From Hemicordylus capensis (Eukaryota; Chordata; Lepidosauria; Squamata; Cordylidae), in assembly GCF_027244095.1 (NCBI RefSeq), contig NC_069660.1, positions 288,260,863 through 288,324,862 on the forward strand: a stretch of 64,000 nucleotides of DNA, in the 5' to 3' direction. Positions within the stretch are counted from its first letter, which is position 1; each line of letters begins with the position of its first letter. Below are positions 43,173 through 55,300 of the stretch, piece by piece. A program made the translations under genes and the position numbers. The notes below the pieces were generated by a model that searched no databases, was not told where the DNA came from, and saw only the letters and a list, made by a program, of their open reading frames with translations.

Positions 43173-43577
43173 ACATCAATGCATAGTTAATTCACTGTTT
43201 GAATGGTGATAAGTGATGGACAGCAATCCAACCCCATGATAACTGGATCACTCCTAATGTTAAGTGTAACTTGGCAGACATAAGCTTGATGACTCAGGTG
43301 TCCCAAAGGGACATTCTATAGTAAATGTATTTAGGATTACAACCTTAATTCTTTAGAAACTTGACACTCCACAGTGGTTATCTAGTATTTAAAACAAGTT
43401 AGCAGCACCCCTTCTTACAATATCACCCTTTGAACCTTCTCTTTTTATGAAACTAATGCTTTTTGAAAAGCTGGGTTCTCATCAGCACACATTTACCCTG
43501 TTTTTTTAAAAAATAGGGAGTATTTCGTACCGACCAGGTATCTTGTAAAGGCCATTTTAATGCAATTAAACTGCACA

Positions 43578-43880
43578 TTCGCTGGTCTTGTGGTAGCAAG
43601 CATGACTTGTCCCCTTAAACTAAGCAGGATCCGCCCTGGTTGCATATGAAAGGGAGACTAGAAGTGTGAGTGCTGTAAGATATTCCCCTTAGGGGATGGA
43701 GCCACTCTGGGAAGAGCCTCTAGGCTCCAAGTTCCCTCCCTGGCAGCATCTCCAAGATAGGGCTGAGAGAGATTCCTGCCTGTAACCTTGGAGAAGCTGC
43801 TGCCAGTCTGTGTAGACAATACTGAGCGAGATGGACCTATGGTCTGACTCAGTAGATGGCAGCTTCCTATGTTCCTATCT
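43578..43880 (+). mobile_element. tRNA-derived SINE, type A, full length
   Basis: GCTGGTCTTGTGGTAGCAAG to GGCAGCTTCCTATGTTCC. Lies just past the likely AZIN1 3' end. Confidence 0.85.
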
Positions 43881-45004
43881 GGATAGGGTTTCAAATGAAA
43901 ATGAGTGTTAAGGACTTTTCATGGGTTTGCACTATCCCCACCAGTGACTCGGCTGCTGATATTTCTCAGGTCTATTTTAGCAACAACCCCCGCTTTCAAC
44001 TGGTTCTTGGTGCTAGTTTCTACAAGCAGTGCAGTTCCAGTTCCATAACACACTTCCCATTGTGTATGCATGCAGATCTTTGTGCATAATGAAAAACAGT
44101 CTAAGCAACTAATTGTACAAGAGAGAGCTCTATTACAGTTAGTTTGCTATATAGAAATCATTCAGTTTTATATTTGAATTATTCCAAAACTGATATTACA
44201 ATATTGTAAACAGAAAAGATAGGTTTCAAAATTCAAATACATACCAAGTTCAAACCAGTTTTTATGGCAAACTGTCAAATACAATACAGACATTTCCAAG
44301 CTGACTGTACCATTTACAACAGAGTTAGTTAAACTCACAGCAGTTCTAACACTTTATAGCAGAATCTGGGGCATCTTTAGCGAGAGGCTTGGGGATTGAT
44401 AGGACAGCTGTTCCCCTTTTTCTTGCCTGATAGATCCCTGACAGATCTTGCATCAAAAGGCTAAAAACTGAACATATATTTTCCTAACTTGAGAATTGCA
44501 ATCAGCTTCTGGTTTTTCCTTTGTGCTTTAATGCTCACAGCTGTATTTGGTGCTCAGAGTTATATTTAACTGTGAAAACTGTTCACATAAGTGAAAAGCA
44601 TCTCATGTTTAGTACCTATCATTTTAGGATCATCAGGCTGGAAGAAGTATTCCCTGACCCCTTCAACTAGAAAAGAGATAGATTATCTCCATTCAAGGGG
44701 TGGGGGAGAGACCTTCCTGCCAGTTGGCACTAGTATCAAAATGCATTTGTAGTTGGCAGCCCATTTTACATCACCAAATTAGTTAGGAATACTAAACTGC
44801 ATTTTCAAATTAACTCTGGCTTGATGCATTTAAAAAATCACTACCAAGGCTACTAGGTTAGCAAAATAAATTAAAATGAGAAATCAAAGGGTAGAAGGAG
44901 TCTAAGTAGCAATGGAGTAAAAGCTTAAATATTTCTCATGTTCAAGTCTAGCTGATGGAGTGCGGATAGATAGTTCCAAGTGTACTCTCACTGGCTGACA
45001 CCAG

Positions 45005-45187
45005 GACTAATGGTGTGCATAGGGGGAAATGTTCCTTATCTCCCATTCCCTCTACAGCCCACAATGCCACCTGAAAATATGTCCCTAAGGGTTGTGGGAG
45101 GAACCCTGGACATACTTTTGGAAGGCACAGTGGGCTGTAGAGGGAATGGGAGATAAGGAACATTTCCCCCTATGCACACCATTAGTC
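45005..45187. repeat. Perfect 58-bp inverted repeat, 67-bp loop
   Basis: 45005-45062 and 45130-45187 are exact reverse complements over 58 bases (start GACTAATGGTGTGCATAGGG, end CTACAGCCCAC). Outside them the pairing continues only loosely. Probably a palindromic DNA element or a replication-generated palindrome; family unknown. Confidence 0.93.
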
Positions 45188-45297
45188 TGGATGTTGGCCA
45201 TTGTATTTGGAGCAGCCTAATTCCTGTGTTAAAGGCTGGATGGTGTACAAAGCTACTTGTAGTTTTACTAGCTTTTGTGAAAAGTTGGAAGTTTGGA

Positions 45298-45378
45298 GCC
45301 CAATCTTATGTTTATGCAGAAGTTAAACCCCTCTGAGCTCGACAGACCTCACTCCCAGGTATGGATAGATTACAGGCT
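45298..45378. mobile_element. Diverged palindromic MITE remnant
   Basis: CAATCTTATGTTTATGCAGA ... CTCACTCCCAGGTATGGATA resembles the MITE at 15600-15697. Low-identity. Confidence 0.4.
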
Positions 45379-46248
45379 TGCTTCCAAAAGACAAAAGAGC
45401 AGAGCAATTAACTCAGCCTTCTCTGGGTATTTTACCCTCCTGTAGACTGACTCTTAGCACCTGCAAATTCATGTTTAACATTTTGGTGTTAAAATCCTGT
45501 CATACATAAGAAAAATCACAAGTCACCTTCAACTTTTATTCATGATGCCATGTTCTGCCAATTTAAAATGTTGAAAAGTCTGAGTGGTTATCTTAGACCT
45601 TTCTGTACTTAAACTATCTTTTGCTGCTTAGCCCCTCTTCCCTATGCTAGCTGGGCAGGGAGAGAGGCTCATGTCATGAGAGGTGGATGGGAGGAGAACA
45701 GGAAAATCTACACAATTTTATTGCAATCATACAGGGGTGGGACTCGGCCAGGGTGAAATACAACAAATACTAGGATGCAATTTTACATTTATTAAACTAC
45801 AGTTCAAAGCACAAATTTACACGTTCTAAATACACTAAACATAGCTAATGAAGTCACACTCATTTCCCACTGACATTTCATATATCTGTGGGAAAAGACA
45901 ACTTTACAAGACTTTCTAACAGAAATCCTTAGTATAAAAACTGTACTTGTATGTAAACTGTTTGAACGAAGAACCCAAGTGATGGGTTTCCATCTCAACC
46001 AAGTCATCCATTTTGTTGCATATTATTTAAATGCTGAGGGATTGAATTATCTGACAAGTTTGTATATTATTTAACCCTTATTCCCCCAGTGAATTGTAGT
46101 TGTATCTGGTTTTGCCTGGTCCCAATTGATTTCAAGTTTTCAAATAATTCATTCAAGATTGTTCCATTTTTCTTCCCAACTGGAATGTTGTGACCAGACA
46201 AGACTACAGAAGTGCAACTGCAAAGCTAAATGAAGCATTAATGCCTGT

Positions 46249-46360
46249 TTAAGCTGCAGTAGAAAAGCGGTCTTCAGGGCTCAGCTGAACACAAGAAGGC
46301 ACAAAGAAGAAATTCTTCATCAATGTGTCAGAGGTGAATCCAGCGTCTTGCATCTCGCAC
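46249..46360 (-). CDS. AZIN1: AZIN1 last coding exon (residues 413-449)
   Basis: Acceptor CTGCCTCAG, then G TGC GAG ATG (W413 C E M Q D A G). Ends [10 protein letters not shown] with TAA at 46251-46249. It matches the human tail YEMQDAGITSDSMMKNFFF... 112 nt. Confidence 0.96.
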
Positions 46361-49300
46361 CTGAGGCAGAACACACACAAGTATTCAGGCAAAATGGAGA
46401 AAAACAGAAGTTTTCAAATTCAAAGTAGTTTCTGGCTGTTCAATCAACCAGTCATTCATACCTTCCTTTTCTCCTTGCCATTTATTCTGCAAGTCAATTC
46501 TGCAATCAAAATTACAAATTAAGCTGCCTAGTTATGTCCAACTCTTATGCTATCAAAAACTAATAAGTCTGCAAGTCAGATTGGGGGATGGGGGGGCAGT
46601 GTTTGTAAGAATATTTGAGCAGTTTAGCATTTTGATTATTTCAGTTCCCATTTACAAACTGTGTTGCAGTTCAAATAAAGGGGCACCATGGTAGACCAAA
46701 CAGGTTAACCGTGTGTGTGTGTATATATATATATAATACTCCAGTATTGCTAACATCAATTTATTCAGCAGACTTTAATGGCAGATAGCCACATGCACCT
46801 TACTCTTATGAATAGTTCTACATAGCCTTGCAACTACTTAGTAGCAAGTAGCAACTTGGTCCAGATAAGTAGTAGTCAACTTAAGGCAGTACATAAAGCC
46901 ACAACAGCAAGAGAGTTAGAAGAGCAGTATGTGCAGATATGGTAACAAGAGTTCCTTATGGCAGGGATCTTTATGTCCACAAGAACCAGTCTTCCCCTAG
47001 CTTAAAACTTCTACTTGCTGCTGTGCAGACTCAACCTTGCAAACAATTTCTAAAGCTATTACTACAAATATTTATATACTTCTAACGCTCTGCCCAGATC
47101 AATGGAATTGCACCCCTATTTGTGGTGCACCAGGAGGGCTTCTTGTGGCATCTGTACTACTCATGACCTAAGTTAAGGCATAGGTATGAATGGACAGCAG
47201 TTTTTAAACACAGACCTATATGGTAACTTGAACATATGCAAAGACAGTAAGGCAGCCTGTTCGACAGCCTTCTAATAGAGGCTGAAAGAAGATCCAAGCA
47301 TATAGCTTGTACATGTGCTAAAATACATGCACAAGTATTCATTTGTTGTGTTTGTATACTGTGAGGATGGTTACATTGAGAGTTATTTACTGGTCCAAAA
47401 GGGTAATCAGTGAGCTTAAAAGCTGAATGGACATTGCAACCTGGGTTTATCTATGTCCACATCCAGAATTCCAGCCACCTCATTACACTGGTTCTCTGAA
47501 TATAAACATCTGTTGCAAGAAGAGGCACTTCTTGGGGGAAAACTGAATACACGAACATTCCACAAAGATATTTTGAGACAAACTATTTAAATGTAATGCT
47601 TAGATACCTGTGTTGTTACCTACAAATGCTTATCTTCATGAAATATCAAATACAATATTTCTTTAAAGTTTCAAAGTTATTCCAGAAGTATCCTGAGCCA
47701 TTTTGGAAGGGCGGTATATAAATCAAATCAATCAATCAATCAATCAATAAAATTGAATGCAAGAAAATCTTACCAGTCACTGATTGACATTATGTAGTAA
47801 ACTGGTGGCCTCTGAAAGTCATTAAAAGCAGACTGTTCACCCAAAGTACCAGAACCCATCTTGTCAAAGAGCAGCCAATCTCCAATGTTCAGCTCAGGGA
47901 GAAGACAGTTTTCCACAATTTGATCAAGCTCATCACAGGATGGACCCCAAAGGCTGCTTGCAAACAGAAGCTCATCTTCCTTGTATTTCTACATAAGAAC
48001 AGTTTCAACAGTTAGATTTATGCATAATTTATCCTATAGGTAATTGAGAGGAATAGTTTGTCATGTGTCAATTTATTTCTGCTTTTTTGCAAGTAGCCCA
48101 ATTATTGTGAATTAATACTACAAAGTGAGTTGTTTGAAGACTGTGGCCTACCTTGTGAACCTCCGGGATAGCATTCAAATTCTCAGATAATTTACTTGCA
48201 AAAGAGCCATAAACACCATCATTCATGTAGTACATGAAGGCTGGTTCATCACTCCTGGTTTGCTCCACTGTAAAAAAAAAGTTATATTTTATTAACTGTT
48301 GCACAGTAGATAACAATTTATAGTCTGCTCTTTTAAAAAGTTACACAAGCATTTCAGGAGCATATGGAACATTCATGTGAACAGGGAACATAATGGAGTA
48401 TCAGGAGGTGAGACACAAGTATGGAGAATCATTTAGATAAACTAGATGACCTACACCCTCAGTTGCACTGCATTAAAATAAGCATTCTACAACTCTGTCA
48501 TTTAACGCAGCCTGAACACAAGCATAATGCAAGTGTACCCTCCAATCAACATGTAAGTTGACAATACTGACTACAAACACTGAAGTCTCAAATGTTAAAA
48601 ATTTTATGTACAACCCTACAGGCAAAACTTTCAAAACAGTAGGTTTCTACAAAAGCAGCGTGGTCTAGTTCCCAAAGAGTGAAGTGTCCCTCTTCTGAGT
48701 CCTGCTTCCTCACTGGTTCAGAGAAGCAAAGACCTTTTAAATAGGAACCAGCTCAAATACTGGAGCAGACAGAAAACTCAGAAGAGCTTTGGAGCAGCAT
48801 GAAAAAGGAAACAAGCTATTTGATGAAAGGCTTAATTTCTGCCTAGCATCCAGAGTAATGTGGAGTCTCTGTAATCTTTAAAGGCACAACAGGTTTTGCT
48901 TACTTTCAGAGAGTAGAGGTTTATCACATTGGGCAGCTTTCTTGGCAATAATATTAACTGCCAGAGTAAATGCAGATGAAACATAATAGCATCCAGGCTC
49001 TGCAATCACATTTATACCAGATTCTTCTGGAAAGTACTTTTCAAGCAACGGACTGACAACATGATTAACCTAGAAGATAGAAGGGAAATATTTTATTTGA
49101 AGGCTTCACTCTATACACAACAAGTTCAGAAGATAGCAACTGACAACTCTTAGCCAGCTATTAAAGTTTCATGTTTGGTCCTTGCCAAGTCGAGCCTTGC
49201 ACCAGAACTTGGATGGCTACCTCCACCTGCATTTAGTAATTCTTACCAGGTGGAGAGTAAAGAGCAAAAATGATATTCCCTCCCACAATTTACCAGCAAG

Positions 49301-52300
49301 TTCAAGATTTCTTCCCTCTGTGTCGTTTCATTTAATATCTTATTTATAGCCCTTTAAATGTGATTGCTGATCTAGCATTTAAAAATATTTCAGAACTCAT
49401 TTAATAATTTGGATGTCAGCCATACAACTTGCTTCAGTCTAAGTGGCTCATGAGTAATCCCACTGAAATACACAGACCACCACCAATTTGTTCCATTAAT
49501 TTCAGTGGGACTACTTATGAGCCACTTAGTCTGGATGTCAACATGTAAGTTTTAGCACAACATCCCAAGCAAAATACCACTGCTCCATCAAGCCGTTTCT
49601 TCCCTTCCTCTGTGTCCTAGCTATGGAGCTCAGTCCTACTAAGAATGGTCTTGTTTTCAAAGGCCATTAATGTCAAAAGCCTGCTTTAATCTAAGCAGCC
49701 ATCTAAAAGCCATCTTTTATCTTTTTATGAATTTTGAATGTGTTATATTGTATGTTTTAATTTTGTAAACCACCTAGAGATTTCTATACTAGGCAGTATA
49801 TAAATTCAATAAATAAAAGCTTGAGTAACTTTGAAGATAGAAATTTAACATGCAATCTATAAACCCTTGTACTGTAAGTTACTAGTACAATTAAGAAACA
49901 TTCCCATTCCCATGCCTCCCCCACTCCAAACATGCAGAGTAGCTCTTAACATATAAATGAAAACATGAGAACCTTTAGACCTTGGTGTACAGACTAGGAA
50001 GCCAAAACACACAGTGTTTTCCCCAATATTTTCATTGAAATGGAAGGCTACGGAGGTGTACCTATGTTTGAGTGGATGTGTTCTAGGAACACAAGCCACT
50101 CACTGCAAGGGGCCGCTTGCCTGCTGCCACTCTCCCCTGCCCCCAAGTCCTCTGGTTTCCCACCTCCATGGTGGCTCTTAACACTCCAGAAGTTGCAGTG
50201 ACGGCTCCTAAGTTTTGCCCAGCTGCTGCGTGCTTTAAAGATGTCATAGCCTGGTGTTGAGCTGTGACATTTTTATAGTGTGCAGCAGTCAGCCAAAGCT
50301 TAGGAGCCACCACTGTGACTTCTGAAGCTTTAGGAGCTCCTGCCAGTGGCAGCAACAGAAGAGGATGGAGGCCCAGTGATGGGAGAGGTGAGCTGCCATG
50401 GAGATGGCAACTAAGGTGGCTGTGGGGCCCAGGGCAGTGGGGAAGAAAGGGGGTGGCCACATTTAGAACAAAGGCCACTGCCAAAATCACTCCACCACTG
50501 GAAGGATACTTGCACCACTATTCACATACGGCAATATATAATACATTGCAAGAAAAACAGGAGTGCAGATGATATACTTGTGTATTAAAAGTTCACATAA
50601 TCATGGCCCTGTGATAACGGATGGTAGTTGTCAGCATATGCTACGCAATTGGGATTTGCTCCTCTACTTATGGGATTTTAGATCCTGGCCTGTCTGTTTA
50701 ATTTCAAGTAGCTGCAGAAGTTCTTGCCCCAAAGCTATTTTTGATTTAAACAAAAAACAAAAAAAACACCAGCTTGTAATGTACAGTTCTAAGTTTAGTG
50801 TGCTTTTAAAACAAGTTTCTAATTGGATATGAAGTCAAATAGACTCCAGTTAATACAATGAGATATTTGACAATTACTCCAACTTGAAAGAAAATTGTTT
50901 TGAAAATGAAATTGTAAAAGAATAATTAATTGTACAGTATTTCTTCCTTAAACTCTAAGCCTCATACCGGTGTGAATAAAACATACTGAATGGTTAGCAC
51001 TTTTAATGCTACAGCAATATAACATGAGTTATATTATTCACTGGTGTCTAGCAGACCCCAATGCCATTTTACAAAAATGCTCAGATGGGGAAGAGGCAAA
51101 TTGGGACCACCAGCCAGCAACAGTCTCCATGAATGTAGCAGAAAACATTTTCATACACCAGAGTCAACTTCTAAACCCAAACTGTTATGAGGGTTAAGTT
51201 GCCAGTAGCCCTTAAAGCAACTTGAACAAGCTAGAGGAAGAAAAAACTTAATATATCGTAGATATCAAAGCTTCCACATTATCCTCTACACAAATCCAAT
51301 ACACTGGATACCAATACAGTAAGTATGCCACTCCATCCTCCAGAAACGAGTTACCAAACTGTCTGCAAAGTAACAGTGGCTTTCATGCTTAGCTTAGTCC
51401 AGTACCCTGTTAGCCATCAGATGTAGCTCTTCTGGCACTACAGTCTTGATCCTCTGCACCCTAATACAATATTAGGAATTAAATCTGAATCGCTCAGTTG
51501 GAATATAGGACGGTATGCTTCCTTTCTAATTCTGCTAGCCAACTAAAGGTCTCTGTACCTCTGCTGTATAAAATCTCATGTGGATGTAAAAGGAAGTCTT
51601 AACTAACTGAAATATAAAACCATGCATTACAAATTCTATAGGAAAAGGGAAAGTCGCATTAGGTTTTCATACCTTTTCCAAGTCAAGTTCATAATCTGTG
51701 AATCCTCCGCCAATATTCAGCATGTTCATGGTAAAGCCAAATTCTTCCTAGAATGAAAGTGCAGGAAGTTTAGTGCCCAGAAGAGATCAGTTTTCTGTTT
51801 CATATAGTAATGTAGGTTACATAGGAACATAGGAAGCTGCCATATACTGAGTCAGACCATTGGTCTATCTAGCTCAGTATTGTCTTCACAGAGTGGCAGA
51901 GGCTTCTCCAAGGTTGCAGGCAGGAATCTCTCTCAGTTCTATCTTGGAGATGCCAGGGAAGGAACTTGGAACCTTTTGTTCTTCCCAGAGTGGCTCCATC
52001 CCCTAAGGGGAAGATCTTACAGCGCTCACACATCTAGTCTCCCATTCATATGCAACCAGGGTGGATCCTGCTTAGTTTAAGGGGACAAATCATGCTTGCT
52101 ACCACAAGACCAGCTCTCCTCTCAAACAAAATTGTTCTTAAACAAAATAGCAATCTCTCCAAATATCTTATTCCAATTTGAGCAGTTACATAATAAAAGA
52201 TAGTAGGATTTAATGCCACACATTATAAAAAATATCTGTGCAGGTACCCATAAGCCACATTAGAGGAGGAGCTGTAATTCAATGGTACAGCGCCTGCTTT

Positions 52301-55300
52301 GCATGAGGGAAGTCCCAGGTTCAATCCCTGGCATCTCCCAGTAGGACAAGGAAAGATCCTCATCTGCTCTGCTGGAGAGCTGCTGTCAGTCAGTGTAGAA
52401 AATACTGAGCTAGATGGACTAGTGGTTTGACTAAGAACAAGGCAGCTTCCTTTGTTCCAGAATATGGTGTGGTCAAGTTTAACAAAATACCATGACTTGG
52501 ATCCAACTACAGGTAAAGCTTGCAGAACAGGTCTTCTGCTGCAGCCCATGAGGCTAATCTCACGACCTCCCAAATGTGGGCGAATAGAGCCCAGCCCGCT
52601 TTGGGGAGGTTGTGTGCTGCAACAGCTCCCAGCAGCAAACCTCTCAAAACACCCCTCCCCTTAAACGAGGTTAGCAGAGTGAGCACTCCGCTAGCCCCAT
52701 TCTTCGGATCGTGAGTCGCCATGGCGCGGCTCCGTACTGCGGCGACCCACAAGTAGACCCCTGACCGGGAGGCTGCAGCAAGCCTCCCGGCCTGGGTGGT
52801 CTCCACAGAATGCCCCGCACACTCGCGTGGGGCATTTTGGGACATCCGGGGGGCCCCCAATCCCCGCCACCCGGACTGGCTCCATGACGGAGCCGGTAAT
52901 CACGTGGGCAGCTGATCCGGCCGAGCTCTCTGCTCATCTGCGGGGAGAGCAGGCTAAGCCCTCTCCCCACAGAGCCCGATTAGGCTCTACCCACAGATCG
53001 TGTGTAGAGCTTCCTTGTCTCCTAAGTGGGTGTCCCTAAGGATCAGTGTGACATGTAACTAGCGAGCTGCAGTGGCAGGAAGGAAAGTCTGCATAAATTT
53101 CTCATATACACCCCCAGTGCAACCAGAAGTGCCTTCCACTCATCATCACAGCACTGAATCCAAGCCACTATCGCTAAAAAAAAGGTACATGTTTTCAATT
53201 TAAGGGGAGTTTTCTGTCTCAAGAGGAAGTATTTTTTAGATCTGTTCTGAAGCATTTTAGAACTAACTTTAAAATGATAAAACCTCTTTTATGCAAGGAA
53301 TTCTGATTAGTTTGGTATAGGCCATGAATGTTTAACATTGCAGAGAAGGGCTGAGTCCCATTTAGAAAACACTGTTTTAGTATCATTTGATTATGCTCAA
53401 TATATACCATATAACAAGCATATACCAATGCAATAATTCACTTACAGCCATATCAAACACACAGTGAGCATCAGAAATGGCATGTTTGTATACTTGAGGT
53501 TCCTTGCAAGAGTTTGACACATGAAATCTGGAAAACAGAACAGACTAACTTTTAGTGTTACCAAGATCATTACTTAGATAAACTAACAGAAGACCTGCAG
53601 AAGATTGCAGGGCAGTTCCCTTTTGAAAAAGTGTTTGAGGCAATACTGTATCTCTCATAGCTGGAGATGATGGGAATTGTAGTCCAGCAACATCTGGAGG
53701 CCCCTAGTTTGGGAACCACTGCACTAATGCATGCAATCTACACCAATGCCACAAGAAGCCATTCATTTTTGCAACTGGAAACTATGTCGATGTACCACAG
53801 TTTTAATAAGAAATGTATGCAAGCCTGTAAATAGCTGCAAAAATAATCAGATCAGACAGCCTGTTCAAATGGTACTTAGACTCCAGGACTCTACCCAGGA
53901 GATAGTGCACAGTGGGTTCAAGAAAGCGGATTCCATTTTGCCAGAATTAATCCCATATGTCAAATGCAGTTCCTTCTGAATTCATTCAGACACTTCTCTT
54001 TTGGGATAAACAAATCTGGAGTCTGCTCCCAAGGATGAGGTATTGCCTGAACAAGCTTAGTTTTAGCCCCACACAGTTTACACATTGGTTACAACTATGT
54101 AACACTCAAAATTAAATTTTATAATCTCATGTTTAAAGGAAAGACACACAAATTATTCTCAGTTCTCTCATTACAGGCACCTGCACTTAATCAAGGCAAG
54201 CTGGCAATTTAGACCAATTAAGTTAGTCTAGATAGGCAACAGTCAACCTGCAAACCAAGATAAACTCTGTCCGTGATCCTAAGCACATATAATTCTAAGC
54301 TTTGTTGAAACGGGATTTTTTGCTTTAAAAAAAAAAAAAAGGATCAGTGACTTCCATCTACCATACATGCTGACATGGTCCAGTCTAGATAGTTACTTAA
54401 AGACTCAACTTTTAAAGATCTGTTTTATCATGCAGTAAGATAAAAGTTTCGCTTAAAATGAAAACTTGAATTTTCACTGTATCTTATGTTACATATAGGA
54501 CAAATATTTAGTGGCCTGCATATCTTGAAGCGATCTGCCAGTTGAAGCAACAGGCATACTTGTGGCTTTTATGGCACTTTAAACCCTGCTAATACATCAG
54601 CACTGTCCTAAGGACTGCATCTTTGCATTTCCGCTACTACCTCCAATGGGAGTAGCAGTGGAAGTGCAAAGATGCATGCCTTAGTAAGCATAGAGCCTCC
54701 CCGCCTTTGCAAGCTGTGCCAGCAGGATGTAAAATGCCGCTGAAGCAGCGAACACACCTGTTGCTTAGACAGACAGCTTGCTATGCAGTATGCAAGGCAA
54801 TACTTTATTCTGAAGAGGGTAGAAACCAATTATCCTTGAAGAAATCAGTCTCCTTCCGTTCTTAGCACTAATATGTCCCATATTATCACCCTGCTTTACT
54901 TGGATGTCCAATGGGACAGAAATAAGGCAATTTTACTAATAAAATTAGTAAATACTTTCCCAGTAAGACTGGGAAAGTATTTATTGAGAGAGATGGTTAG
55001 TTTTATGGACATTTCAAATGCTCTTCTATCATGAGTCTTTCAACATTAGTAACAGCATACCTCAGCTGCTTTTTTATTTTGCATCAATAGCAGATCAAGA
55101 CAGAGGGAAGAGAAAAGCAAACTGACAAGCCTACTCACTTAACACCAACTATTTGGACATCCAGCTCCTTAGCACATTCCATGAGATGCCGACAGTTCTT
55201 CAGGGTGGTGCCAAACTTCATGCTCATCTCTTCATCTCCATGAATGTCTTCTGTGGCAATATGAAGCAAGAGCCTAAGAGAAGGGGAAGATGATTGGGGC

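Larger units (their letters stand above)
44100..46248 (-). other. AZIN1: AZIN1 3' UTR and downstream region (extent uncertain)
   Basis: Non-repetitive AT-rich sequence after the stop. Minus-strand AATAAA at 45793-45788, 45722-45717 and 45540-45535, and ATTAAA at 44532-44527, are candidate poly(A) signals. The human 3' UTR is about 2 kb or more as I recall, which would place the end near 44 kb, before the SINE at 43578-43880. A perfect inverted repeat lies at 45005-45187. Confidence 0.45.
49070..51672 (-). other. AZIN1 intron 6
   Basis: 2.6 kb. Contains a hairpin (49425-49535), an L2 tail (49690-49818) and a GC-rich palindromic stretch (50095-50510); 50.5-51.67 kb is plain AT-rich. Confidence 0.85.
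51748..53445 (-). other. AZIN1 intron 5
   Basis: 1.7 kb, mostly repeats: SINE A (51817-52127), SINE D (52262-52455) and the GC-rich element (52545-53015). The last 430 bases before exon 5 are unique. Confidence 0.85.
53528..55138 (-). other. AZIN1 intron 4
   Basis: 1.6 kb, with a MITE fragment (53640-53730), a hairpin at 54617-54676 and a small perfect hairpin near 54953-54981 (ATACTTTCCCAGT arms). Confidence 0.85.

Noticed and set aside
50083-50490. 135-codon minus-strand frame in AZIN1 intron 6
   Set aside because: It lies in a GC-rich palindromic repeat with an open frame on the other strand as well, and shows no known domain or splice link.
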